37,096 bases of DNA from Promethearchaeota archaeon (GCA_011364925.1 RDOA01000039.1:1-37096); one strand, 5' to 3'; counted from the stretch's first letter, positions 12,983-22,127 are shown. The notes: generated by a model from the sequence alone, not told the origin. Made by a program: numbers and translations.

Positions 12983-13237
12983 TTAAAAATTTGATTCAAT
13001 TTTATCTCTAAAGCTTAGTCCTTTATCAGTTAAAACATATCCCTCATCATTTTTTACAACGAGTTTTAGCTCCAAGAGCACTGGAACTCGTCCTTTAATA
13101 CATGCCATTGGTAGACCAGAGAAAATTTTCATTGTTTCAAAGTCTTTTGCTCCCTTATCAATAGCAAGGAAAATATCAACACCCATGTTTCCAAGTAAGT
13201 ATTTTAAATCCTGGAATGACTCGTCTTCTTTGCTCAT
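12983..13237 (-). CDS. Small winged-helix-like protein
   Basis: An 84-residue protein. Residues about 10-80 fit a winged helix: helices over KYLLGNMGVDIFLAI and FETMKIFSGLP, a recognition-like helix CIKGRVPVLLELKLV, then a wing VVKNDEGYVLTDKGLSF. It starts 6 bases after the stop of the longin-like gene on the same strand, so the two form an operon. Because the partner also carries winged-helix domains, the pair may act as one complex. DNA binding versus protein-protein role cannot be decided. Confidence 0.7.
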   Translation of the reverse strand: MSKEDESFQDLKYLLGNMGVDIFLAIDKGAKDFETMKIFSGLPMACIKGRVPVLLELKLVVKNDEGYVLTDKGLSFRDKIESNF

Positions 13238-13243
13238 ATCTGC

Positions 13244-14419
13244 TTAATCCCCTTTCGGTTTATACTTTTTTGCGATAACCGGTTTCGATTCTTTCGGAAG
13301 CGATTTTCTTAAGTATTCGGGAAACGCTGTGCTTATTTGGATATTAGCTTTTAAAAAGATATATCGCTCGTTTTTGTATTTTAATTCTTCAATAACATCG
13401 TGTTTTTTAAGGAATGAAAGTGAGGAATTAAGATGATCTAGAGCCCGTTTCGACACTAGTTTCGGTAATTTATCTTTAGAGATTAATCCACTCCTTAATT
13501 CTGAAAGAAGATTGTATTTTCTAGGATCTGATACGATTTGAAATAATGCAAATGAGTCTTCTTCTAGTTCTTCATCAGTTTTTTTTTCGTAGATACTAAA
13601 ATATTCTTGAACTTTTGGGAGAAACAGCTCTATTAATTCTAGTTCTATTAAATCAGGATTTTCATCAATATATTCGATAACACTATCAGGAGGTATGCGT
13701 TCAGCATTCACTTCTTTTAATAATAACACATATTTCTCGACTATTCCGATTTGATTTATGAATATGAATTGCTTTGAAACCAGCGTATCGATAAGTTCTT
13801 TAAAATCTAAATTTGGAAAAGTATCATTATACCACTCTCTTAATTCCTCTAATGCAATTGGACCTTTAGATAACTTTTTAAGAGTTAGGAATATAAACTT
13901 TTTATTTAATAACGCTGCGATTTTTTCTTCTTCGCTTTTTTCCCTTGTATCTTCAAGAGTAGCCCAGTATAACTCTTTAACCCATAATTTTATCAAGGAA
14001 TTGTTTTTATAGATAAGATCCTTATCGGGTTCGTCAAAATTATTGATGTCGTTAATGTAAAATGCAGTATAAATCTCTTCATTAGATAAGAGTTTCTCTA
14101 AAAATTCAGTACATAATGCATTTACATTTTGTTCAATTTCAGAATTAATTTGTTGATCAAAAATAATAGAAACCATTAGCATTTCCTTATTTCCACGAGC
14201 CCAATCAGAGTAAATTTCGAAGTAATAATTATTCGAACTATTTTTTTCAAATGAGTGAGTAAAAAAACCTTCGCTAACCGTTTGATCCATTATATTCGCT
14301 ATTCTGGCTGATAGTTGTTCGTCTAACATGTTTTCCGGATAGGAATAAAACACCAACGGACCTATTTTTCGATGGAAATAACATAAAGCTACAATTGGTT
14401 TCAATTGTTGGATCTCCAT
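13244..14419 (-). CDS. Longin-like domain protein with C-terminal winged helices
   Basis: A 391-residue protein. Residues about 8-120 look like a longin/profilin-like fold opening with ALCYFHRKIGPLVFYSYPE, followed by strands and a C-terminal helix. Residues about 178-245 (KFIFLTLKKL...VSKQFIFINQIGIVEKYVLLL) and about 295-375 (VSDPRKYNLLSELR...LSFLKKHDVIEEL) look like two winged helices. The N-terminal phrase F-H-x(3)-G-P-x(3)-Y-x(2)-P-E resembles the start of eukaryotic NPRL2, which also has a longin domain followed by winged helices. This comparison is from memory and speculative, but longin-domain proteins are characteristic of Asgard archaea. First gene of an operon with the small winged-helix protein. 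Confidence 0.65.
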   Translation of the reverse strand: MEIQQLKPIVALCYFHRKIGPLVFYSYPENMLDEQLSARIANIMDQTVSEGFFTHSFEKNSSNNYYFEIYSDWARGNKEMLMVSIIFDQQINSEIEQNVNALCTEFLEKLLSNEEIYTAFYINDINNFDEPDKDLIYKNNSLIKLWVKELYWATLEDTREKSEEEKIAALLNKKFIFLTLKKLSKGPIALEELREWYNDTFPNLDFKELIDTLVSKQFIFINQIGIVEKYVLLLKEVNAERIPPDSVIEYIDENPDLIELELIELFLPKVQEYFSIYEKKTDEELEEDSFALFQIVSDPRKYNLLSELRSGLISKDKLPKLVSKRALDHLNSSLSFLKKHDVIEELKYKNERYIFLKANIQISTAFPEYLRKSLPKESKPVIAKKYKPKGD

Positions 14420-14556
14420 TTATTTTTGTATTATGGTTTTTCTTAAATTTTTAATAGTCTTCCCTAGAATAAATTAATATTAAAGGTTATATATTCATAA
14501 AAATAAATAAATTTATTTTAATTAAATGAATTTGGAAGGATTTCCCTAGATAAACT

Positions 14557-15297
14557 ATGAGTCCTATAAAACTTGTAGGCTTTGACCTCGATGATTGTCT
14601 TTTTAATTCAACGGGTCTTTCTCAAATAGCAAGAATTAAGGGGATCGATGCGATGATTAATCTAGGGTTAAAAATTGGACGCCAAAAAGCTCTTCTATTA
14701 ATACAAGAAATTGTAGATGAGTATGGTTCAAATTCTTCGAATCATTACGATTACTTTATTAGACGATTAAACCAATATGAAAATTATTCAATTTCTTTCA
14801 ACGAACAAGTTAGGTACGTAGCAGCAGCAGTAATGGCTTACCACGCCCAAAAAATTAAGCTTATAGCACTATACGACGATGTCAAGAAATGTTTAGAGAA
14901 CCTTAAAGATAATTTAATAAAAACAGCGATAATTACTGATGGTATACCGGTAAAGCAATACGAAAAGATTTTACGACTGGGCATCAACGATTTAATCGAT
15001 TTGGTTGTAATATCTGATGAAATTGCTATTAGAAAACCTAATCCTAAGTTATTTTCCTATTGTCTAAACAAATTCCAAGTTAAGGGACATGAAACTATCT
15101 ATGTAGGGGATAATATCTATAAAGACATAGTTCCCGCAAAACAAAATAAAATCCATACTGTCTATATCCACCGGGGGGGTAAATACGATATCAAAATAAC
15201 AGGTGAAAAGATTGCTGATGAGAACAAACCGGACTATGAAATCTCTAAATTAAACGAAATTTTTGATATAATAACTGAACTTAATAAAAAGTATTAG
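14557..15297 (+). CDS. HAD-superfamily phosphohydrolase
   Basis: A 246-residue haloacid dehalogenase-like hydrolase. Motif I is VGFDLDDCLF with nucleophile D10 and acid D12, motif II IITDG, motif III lysine in RKPNP and motif IV VGDNIYKD. A helical cap (about residues 20-100) places it among COG1011-type phosphatases. Substrate unknown; HAD members of this type act on sugar phosphates or phosphoglycolate-like molecules. It ends 11 bases before the nitrilase gene and forms an operon with it. Confidence 0.85.
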   Translation: MSPIKLVGFDLDDCLFNSTGLSQIARIKGIDAMINLGLKIGRQKALLLIQEIVDEYGSNSSNHYDYFIRRLNQYENYSISFNEQVRYVAAAVMAYHAQKIKLIALYDDVKKCLENLKDNLIKTAIITDGIPVKQYEKILRLGINDLIDLVVISDEIAIRKPNPKLFSYCLNKFQVKGHETIYVGDNIYKDIVPAKQNKIHTVYIHRGGKYDIKITGEKIADENKPDYEISKLNEIFDIITELNKKY

Positions 15298-15308
15298 TCG
15301 GCAAAAAA

Positions 15309-16127
15309 ATGGTTCAAATTGCATGTATTCAGCCAGAGGTTAGTCAAGATAATGAAGCATGCTATTTAGAAATTGAGGAACTAATTAAGAAGTTCTTTTC
15401 GAAACATAACTCTTGCGATATTATTTGTTTACCGGAAAGATGGGTTCCCTTAATAAATGAAAAAAAAATAAATGTTCAAAAAGAAAGAGGAAAAAATTAT
15501 CAATTCATTAAGAATCTTGCTAAAGAATATAGCATAGGTATAATCTCGGGAGCTATTTGGGAAAAGAGAGATGCTTCAAATAGACCAAGGATAACTAGCT
15601 ACTTTTTTGATGATTCTGGAGAAGAGATTGGAAGACAAGATAAGCTTCATTTATATTCTCATGAACAAAAAAATTTCGAACCAGGAGAATGCCTTTATTT
15701 ATTTTCTTATAAGAATTTCTGCTTTGCAATTTTAATTTGTTTTGATATGGCATTTTTTGAAACTCCAAGATTAGCTGCTGAAAGTGGGGCTGAAATTCTG
15801 TTCTCCCCTACTCAGATTAGAGAAGAAGGGATAAAAAATTGGGATATTTATTTAAAAGCTCGAGCACTTGAAAATAGAATCCCTGTTGTAGCATGCAATA
15901 CCTATGGAACATTTTTAAAAAGGAACTTTCCAGGACATAGTAAAATCATATCCTTTGTTGAAGATTTTATTTCACCCTCTAAATTAAAGATTGTTGAAGC
16001 TCCCTTTAATTCAAGCGGTTTTGCGTTTGATGATTTTGATTTAAACTTCCCAAAAAAGCTTAGAAAGTTACGATTTAAAGAAATTATAGAAAAAAGCAAA
16101 ATTACTGTAAAGAAAGCAGGTTTATAA
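15309..16127 (+). CDS. Carbon-nitrogen hydrolase (nitrilase superfamily)
   Basis: A 272-residue amidase-like enzyme with the complete Glu-Lys-Cys catalytic set: E43 in CLPERW, K112 in RQDKLHLY and C144 in LICFDMAFFE. The sequence around the cysteine (FDMAFFE instead of the common YDLRFPE) is unusual, and the substrate cannot be assigned. The N-terminal MVQIACIQPE is the typical first strand. Second gene of an operon with the HAD phosphatase. A GC-rich hairpin about 100 bases downstream may terminate the operon. Confidence 0.85.
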   Translation: MVQIACIQPEVSQDNEACYLEIEELIKKFFSKHNSCDIICLPERWVPLINEKKINVQKERGKNYQFIKNLAKEYSIGIISGAIWEKRDASNRPRITSYFFDDSGEEIGRQDKLHLYSHEQKNFEPGECLYLFSYKNFCFAILICFDMAFFETPRLAAESGAEILFSPTQIREEGIKNWDIYLKARALENRIPVVACNTYGTFLKRNFPGHSKIISFVEDFISPSKLKIVEAPFNSSGFAFDDFDLNFPKKLRKLRFKEIIEKSKITVKKAGL

Positions 16128-16227
16128 GAGAATTCTTTACATATCCTTGTTTTTCAGGCTAAAATCTTTACAATATATTACTGATCAGTTAAAAATGCTA
16201 CATCTTTATATCCTTTTAGATCCAATG

Positions 16228-16257
16228 ACCCCTCCGTCTCTCGGGGGGTTTAAATAT
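16228..16257 (+). promoter_or_regulatory. GC-rich hairpin with G6 run abutting a TATA box
   Basis: ACCCCTCC (16228-16235) can pair with GGGGGGT (16243-16249; seven pairs including one G-T), in a region otherwise almost free of G and C. TTTAAATA (16249-16256) follows at once and is a good TATA box for the Orc1/Cdc6-like gene at 16303. The element could be a terminator for the nitrilase operon, an operator, or an origin-recognition-box-like G string, since archaeal ORB elements carry such runs near orc1/cdc6 genes. A 10-base palindrome ACTGATCAGT lies at 16180-16189. Confidence 0.4.
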
Positions 16258-16302
16258 GAAAAGTCAAATTAAAAGTAAAAAATTAAAAATAAAAAAAGAA
16301 AA

Positions 16303-17496
16303 ATGATTTCAACACAGAATAATAATAGCAATTTTGTAGGACCCCGAGCTCTATTTGATCAATCTTATATCCCCCCTCAGATTCTATACCGAAAAAAAGA
16401 AGAAAAGTCTCTCTTCTCAATTCTAAATGATTCATTTTCAGACAATTTCAGTTTAAATGTATTATATCAAGGTATCCAAGGGATTGGAAAAAAAGTCATA
16501 ATAAACAAAGTTATCAGAGATTTATCACTTCTAAATCCCGAACTCTCAACCATTCATAAGGCATATGTAGATTGTACAGATAAAAATTTGGACGAGATTC
16601 TTATTTCTCTCTTATCTGAAATAGGAGCTCATCAGAACTTAAATTTTGATTTTAAGAGCATTATAAATTCAAATATATCTGACTTATGGAATATATTTAA
16701 ATTGACTTGTAAAAAAGCAGATCACAATCTATTATTTGTGTTCAACAATATTGAACAGTTAAAACCAGAATTTTTCAAAAAATTTCTTCAATATGGAAAA
16801 GAAACTAATATAAGCCTAGTTTCTACTGGGAATCAAATCCTAAAAACTTCCACATTAGATGTTTTACCTGAATTCGACATAAAAAAACGATTAAGTTACT
16901 TTTCATATAGGGAACTTCACGATATTATAAAGCAGAGGATTAGTTTGGCTTTTAAACACGAAGTGGATAAAGAATTGATAGAATTCATAACTGATATGAT
17001 TTTTGAGCATCATGTTCCTGTACCCGGTAAAGGAATAGAAATTCTTAGAGATCTTTACCCCTTTTTAAGTAAACAAGTAGAGTTAAATCATTTAGAGATT
17101 TTAGACATACTCCAAAATCAGTTAGAATCTTTACAAATTACGGACGAATTCAGCATGCTTTCGTACATTTCAGAAGCAGAATTATTAATAATAATTTTTC
17201 TCGACAACTTATCTAATTATTTCCTAAAAAAGTCTAATTTCTATATTACAGTAGAGGAATTAAAAGAATTGTATTATGTCTCATGCGAATCCATTAACTT
17301 TGAAAAAAGTGAAGAGGAATTTAAAAATTTAATTACAACGATGAGAAATATTGGAATAATCAATGCTTCAAAGAAAAATTCTATGAACGATTTCAGATAT
17401 TTCAGCGAGAACATCCTAAATTATAATTTTTACTTTATGGTTATCAATCCTCAAAATCTGAAACACATCGTTGATGCAATTTTTAGCAAGCATTAA
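16303..17496 (+). CDS. Orc1/Cdc6-like AAA+ protein with degenerate ATPase motifs
   Basis: A 397-residue protein with the layout of archaeal Orc1/Cdc6: an N-terminal stretch YIPPQILYRKKEE, a P-loop region, the SYFSYRELHDIIKQRISLAF segment typical of the Orc/Cdc6 lid, and a C-terminal winged-helix-like part (about 290-390). The ATPase motifs are damaged: Walker A reads GIQGIGKK (57-64) with lysine in place of Ser/Thr, and the Walker B region FVFNNIE has N148-N149 instead of Asp-Glu. It is therefore probably unable to hydrolyse ATP. It is located about 160 bases upstream of smc in the same direction, which suggests a role in chromosome organisation or loading rather than a conventional initiator. 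A diverged STAND-like ATPase is an alternative. Confidence 0.65.
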   Translation: MISTQNNNSNFVGPRALFDQSYIPPQILYRKKEEKSLFSILNDSFSDNFSLNVLYQGIQGIGKKVIINKVIRDLSLLNPELSTIHKAYVDCTDKNLDEILISLLSEIGAHQNLNFDFKSIINSNISDLWNIFKLTCKKADHNLLFVFNNIEQLKPEFFKKFLQYGKETNISLVSTGNQILKTSTLDVLPEFDIKKRLSYFSYRELHDIIKQRISLAFKHEVDKELIEFITDMIFEHHVPVPGKGIEILRDLYPFLSKQVELNHLEILDILQNQLESLQITDEFSMLSYISEAELLIIIFLDNLSNYFLKKSNFYITVEELKELYYVSCESINFEKSEEEFKNLITTMRNIGIINASKKNSMNDFRYFSENILNYNFYFMVINPQNLKHIVDAIFSKH

Positions 17497-17596
17497 TACA
17501 ATCAGAAACCGGTTAATATCACTTACAGAGTTAGAATTATCGTTGATATATGAAAAACTTAAAACTAAACTCTAATTTTTTTTAATGCTGAGTAAG

Positions 17597-17606
17597 TATA
17601 TATATA
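17597..17606 (+). promoter_or_regulatory. TATA box of the smc gene
   Basis: TATATATATA about 60 bases upstream of the smc TTG start. Transcription would begin near 17630, leaving a leader of about 30 bases that contains the GGCGGT ribosome binding site. Confidence 0.5.
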
Positions 17607-17659
17607 GATGAAATTACTCTTTAATTTTATAATAGGATGATGAAATGGCGGTATAAAAA

Positions 17660-20600
17660 TTGACGCATATAAAGAAAATCTCGATGACCGGATTCAAATC
17701 ATTTGGTGATCGTACCGTTACTTTGCGGCTCTCCTCAGGGTTTACATGTATCGTTGGTCCTAACGGGGCTGGTAAATCAAATATTATTGATGCGTTAACA
17801 TTCGCATTAGGTCGACTAAGTAAAAAAACGATGAGAGCCAAAAGTCTCGAAGATTTGATTTTTGCTGGCTCTCGAGGTAAAAATCCTTCAAATAGGGCCT
17901 CGGTTACTTTATACTTCGATAATTCAGATAAAGTATTTCCAGGTGGAACTGATACTTTTGAAGTAACTCGGACAATTCAAAGAGGTGGGGGCGGAGGTTA
18001 TAAAATGAATGGAAAGAATGCTACACGACAACAGATCCTTAATGCCCTCGCAGCTGCAAACATTGATCCTGACGGTAGCAACCAATTCGTTTTGCAAGGG
18101 AAAATTGTTGAGATGACTCACATGAATCCCGAATCTCGTAGAATTTTTATTGAAGAGCTTATAGGACTTCAGAAGTACGACGAAATGAAGGATGCAACAA
18201 TGAAGGAGTTAGAAAAAGCAGAACGAGACCTCGGGCAATTTGAAGCTATTTTTAAAGAGGTGTCAGCCCAATTAAAGAAAGTGGAAAAGGAAAAGAACGA
18301 TGCTTTAGCTTGGAAGGAATTAGATGAAAAGATTAAACTATATAATGCTCAATTAATTGCTTTGAAGATTGAAAAATTAAGAAAAGAAGAAAATGAATTA
18401 GAAGCAAAAATAGAAGAAACTAACGCAGCTATAGAAGAATTACAAGAAAAAATAACAAGACAAGAAGAAATCTTAAAACAAGAATCATTAGTAATGGATA
18501 ATATTCAGAAAACTATATCTGAAAAAGAAAGAGAGAGAGAATTAATCAATGAAGGCATTACTCAACTTAAAACGCAACAATCCTCAAATCAAACCTCGTT
18601 AAACATAGCAAATAAATCAATTGATAAGATTTCACAAGAAATAAAAACACTAGAAAATCTTCAAATGGTTCTCGAAGAAGGCCAAACCTATGATTCTTTA
18701 ATCGAATCAGAATTAAAAATTGTTACTGATACGGAGAATCAAATTGAGGGCGCTAAAGGTGAAATAGAAAGTAAGCAACAGAAACAAGCTGAAATCGATG
18801 TTAACATAAAAAATAACAGCGATACTCAATCGGGTTATAAAGGAGAGATTTCTACAATCAAACAGAATATCTCTTCGAATAAAGCTCAAATAAAAGTTCT
18901 AAAAGAAAATATAAAAAAAAATGAAGAGAAGAAAAAGAAGTTAGAAATAGAACTTAGTAGGTTAAAAGGGGAATCTGAAAGCGTTGAAGAAGCTGTAAAA
19001 AATACAAATCAGGAAGCTGAATTAATAAGAAAAGAAATTAGCAATTTAAATATAAATATCTCAAAAGAAAACGATAATCAACAAGAATTAGAAAAATTAA
19101 TAAGCGGTTTAAGAGAAGAAAACAATCTTCTAAATTCAAAAATAGCAGATCTTAACTCTACATTATCCTCTCTAAATACTGAAATCTCTATGAATACAAA
19201 TAGAATAGAAAAGTTAAAATCTAGTAAAGTAGAAACAGAGAATAAGATTAAAGAATTGAGTAAAGGAAAAGATACAGAAGAAGCTTTAAAAGAATTATTA
19301 AAAGAAAGAGAATCCTTCGTTCATGATATTAATAAGTTTAAAACTCAAATAAAAGAAGAAGATTCTAATTATAGAAAAAATGAACAAGAATTAGAATTAT
19401 TACTAATGAAACAAGATTCTGTTGAATCAGAAATCAATGATAATAAGACAAAAATAGATAATATCAATACCAAATTAAAATTATTAAAAAGAGAACTTAC
19501 AAATCTTGAAAGAGAAAAACGCGATCTAGATTTAAAATCGTCCACATTAAGCGAAAGTTTAACAACGGCAGAAAATGAATCACAAAAACTTAATACGAAA
19601 AAACAAAACATTCAAAGACGGATGGGAGAACTTACTACGGAAAAAGATAATTTAACCGTTAAAATCGAAAATACAGAAAAAGAATATAATCAAAATACGG
19701 AAGATATTACAGGAATTCTTCAGATTTTGAACATGTTGACTCAGAACATCAATATATCCGTTGAATCGATAAAAAGTAACATCCAACAATCAAACGCTGA
19801 GGCTATTGAAACATCTGCAACCAATTTTAAGCAATTCGTCCTTGACATAGTCGATATCATGAAAACCGTCGAAGACGTTTCTGCGGAAGCTGAAGCAGAA
19901 GAAAAAACCGAAACTTCTGAGGTATCAGAAACCCTCAAATCAATTCTTCAAACTTTAACGCTATTTACAGAGAATGTCGATACAACGATTGATCAATTAA
20001 TAGATGGCGTAAAAGAATCCGCAGACATAGAGATACAACAATCTACTTCCACATTTGACAGTTTCGTTCAAGATTTAATGGAAATATTAGAAAACGTCTA
20101 CCTCTCTTTAAGGAAGTTAACGATGTCAAAATCTCAAGAGTTGTATAAACAGCTTGAAGAAATCACAGAAAATATCAATTCTCAGAATAATGACTTGAAC
20201 ATCATTGATCAAGATTTAACACGAATAAATACCCAAAACAAACACGATTCAGAAGATTTGGCTACGAACGCAAGGAGATTAGAAGAAGTTATTAAAAGAA
20301 TTAGTGAGATAAATGAAAAAGTTGAAAAATCTGAAAGCGAAATTGAACAGAGAAATAAGTTGATAATTGAAAGACAAAAAGAAAATTTCAAGGCTGATAT
20401 CGAAAGTTTTAAACAAAAAAAAGAAGAATATTGGAATACAGTCTCTAAAATTAAAGAAGAAATGGATATAAAACAAAAAGGTTTAGACGATTTACAAATA
20501 AAACTGCAAGAACTTCAAGGAATTCAGACTTTTTACGAGAAAATATTAGAGATTGAAAAGAACGTACAAGAGTTAAGTGCTGCTATTGACGATAAGAAAA

Positions 20601-22126
20601 ATGTAATAGTCAACACAGAAGAAAACATCAAAAAGATTAAACTTGAACAAGATGGTCTAAATACAGAGATTGAGAGTAAAATAACGGAAAAAAATAATTT
20701 TTGGGAAAATACTGAAAAACTACGGGCACAAATCGACGAACAAAATAAGAAACTAGAAGTTACTATGGATAAATTAAGAGCTCTCGAAAATGTTATGATG
20801 ATAATCAATTCAATTGATGAACTATCGAAAGAAAATGTCGAAGCAAATACAAGTATTAGCCAATCCAATAATGATATAGAAAACCTAAACTCTCAAGTGG
20901 AAGAAAAACAAAAGAAAGTTGATGAAGTAGAGGTAATAATAGACTCTTTGAGAGAAGAAAAAGACAAAGAGTTAGAGGCACAAAAGAAAGCACAAAAAGA
21001 GTTAAATAAACTAAATAAAGACCTTCAAAAATCTCAATCAAAACTGAACGAATTGAATAAAAATAAGGAAAGAGAACAAAAAATTATTTCGCTAAATGAT
21101 GATATAAAAACCACTGAAAAACAAATCGAGTCCATATTAAAAGATATCGAGAAAATTGAACTTGAACTGAAACAAGAAGATGCTAAAAAGAACATCAAAC
21201 AAGAAGAAATCAATAAAGAAATTCAAGGAAAGGATTTATCGTGGAAAAAGCAGAAGAACTATCAAAAACAAATCAATGATCTAAAAGCAGATCACTCGAT
21301 GGAAAATTCTAAATTAAATAACTTTGAATCTAAAAAGATCATCACAACTGACCAAATCGAAACCCTATATCAACGATCTAAAGATTATGGCGCTTTACCC
21401 CCAGTTACTGACGATTTGTCTGAATCAGGACTGCAATCAGATATCTCTACTGCTGATAACAAGAAAAAAGCCCTAGAACCCGTTAATCTAAAGGCTATTA
21501 AGCAATATGATACCGTAAAAGAACGATTTGATGAAATTGATATGAGAAGACAAACGATACAGAGGGAAAGAAAATCAATCCTTGACGCAATCGAAAAAAT
21601 CGAGCTGGAAAAAACTCGGACGTTCATGAAAGCGTATCACGAAATCAATCGAGAATTTGCCCGTCTATTCCAAAAACTCTCCCCTGGAGGCTCTGCTAAA
21701 ATGATTCTAGATCGCCCAGACAAGCCGTTTGAGGGTGGCGTAAGTATCGAAGCTCGACCCCGTGGAAAAAAAATCAGCAGCCTCGAAATCCTCAGTGGAG
21801 GAGAGAAAACGCTCGTGGCTCTCTCGTTCATCTTCTCGGTGGAAGAGTTTATGCCAAGCCCTTTTTATATTTTAGACGAGATCGATGCGGCCCTCGATGG
21901 TCCCAACGTCCACAGAGTTTCCATGCTCTTAAAGGACTTTGCGCATCAAGCGCAATTTTTAGTGATTAGTCATCGCGAGGAGAATATCGTGAACGCGGAT
22001 CGGATTTATGGGGTGACGATGCAGCAGTCGGGCATTACGGACATATTTAGCGTGGACTTAGAGGAGGAGGCGAAGCGGTTATTGGAGTTACCGGACGTAG
22101 AGCCTCAGGTGGGGGACAATATTTAA
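17660..22126 (+). CDS. smc: SMC chromosome-segregation ATPase, very long, without recognisable hinge
   Basis: A 1488-residue SMC protein, about 300 residues longer than usual archaeal SMCs. The N-terminal head has Walker A GPNGAGKS (33-40); the C-terminal head has signature LSGGEKT (from L1378) and Walker B FYILDEID (D1406, E1407). Between them lie two coiled-coil arms (about 170-685 and 820-1340) rich in Lys, Glu, Asn and Gln. The usual hinge (a glycine-containing globular domain with GVxGxxxDLI-like sequence) is absent by eye. Instead, the exact middle holds two related helical modules, about 686-741 (ILQILNMLTQN...FVLDIVDIM) and 762-817 (ILQTLTLFTEN...FVQDLMEIL). Translation starts at TTG, seven bases after GGCGGT; the ATG overlapping that site is quickly closed by TAA. 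scpA and scpB follow downstream. Confidence 0.93.
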   Translation: MTHIKKISMTGFKSFGDRTVTLRLSSGFTCIVGPNGAGKSNIIDALTFALGRLSKKTMRAKSLEDLIFAGSRGKNPSNRASVTLYFDNSDKVFPGGTDTFEVTRTIQRGGGGGYKMNGKNATRQQILNALAAANIDPDGSNQFVLQGKIVEMTHMNPESRRIFIEELIGLQKYDEMKDATMKELEKAERDLGQFEAIFKEVSAQLKKVEKEKNDALAWKELDEKIKLYNAQLIALKIEKLRKEENELEAKIEETNAAIEELQEKITRQEEILKQESLVMDNIQKTISEKERERELINEGITQLKTQQSSNQTSLNIANKSIDKISQEIKTLENLQMVLEEGQTYDSLIESELKIVTDTENQIEGAKGEIESKQQKQAEIDVNIKNNSDTQSGYKGEISTIKQNISSNKAQIKVLKENIKKNEEKKKKLEIELSRLKGESESVEEAVKNTNQEAELIRKEISNLNINISKENDNQQELEKLISGLREENNLLNSKIADLNSTLSSLNTEISMNTNRIEKLKSSKVETENKIKELSKGKDTEEALKELLKERESFVHDINKFKTQIKEEDSNYRKNEQELELLLMKQDSVESEINDNKTKIDNINTKLKLLKRELTNLEREKRDLDLKSSTLSESLTTAENESQKLNTKKQNIQRRMGELTTEKDNLTVKIENTEKEYNQNTEDITGILQILNMLTQNINISVESIKSNIQQSNAEAIETSATNFKQFVLDIVDIMKTVEDVSAEAEAEEKTETSEVSETLKSILQTLTLFTENVDTTIDQLIDGVKESADIEIQQSTSTFDSFVQDLMEILENVYLSLRKLTMSKSQELYKQLEEITENINSQNNDLNIIDQDLTRINTQNKHDSEDLATNARRLEEVIKRISEINEKVEKSESEIEQRNKLIIERQKENFKADIESFKQKKEEYWNTVSKIKEEMDIKQKGLDDLQIKLQELQGIQTFYEKILEIEKNVQELSAAIDDKKNVIVNTEENIKKIKLEQDGLNTEIESKITEKNNFWENTEKLRAQIDEQNKKLEVTMDKLRALENVMMIINSIDELSKENVEANTSISQSNNDIENLNSQVEEKQKKVDEVEVIIDSLREEKDKELEAQKKAQKELNKLNKDLQKSQSKLNELNKNKEREQKIISLNDDIKTTEKQIESILKDIEKIELELKQEDAKKNIKQEEINKEIQGKDLSWKKQKNYQKQINDLKADHSMENSKLNNFESKKIITTDQIETLYQRSKDYGALPPVTDDLSESGLQSDISTADNKKKALEPVNLKAIKQYDTVKERFDEIDMRRQTIQRERKSILDAIEKIELEKTRTFMKAYHEINREFARLFQKLSPGGSAKMILDRPDKPFEGGVSIEARPRGKKISSLEILSGGEKTLVALSFIFSVEEFMPSPFYILDEIDAALDGPNVHRVSMLLKDFAHQAQFLVISHREENIVNADRIYGVTMQQSGITDIFSVDLEEEAKRLLELPDVEPQVGDNI

Positions 22127-22127
22127 T

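Noticed and set aside
14526-14549. Seven-codon leader ORF MNLEGFP before the HAD phosphatase gene, also ending Pro-stop
   Set aside because: It has no Shine-Dalgarno, hairpin or promoter like the micropeptide family, and no second copy; AT-rich leaders give such ORFs by chance.
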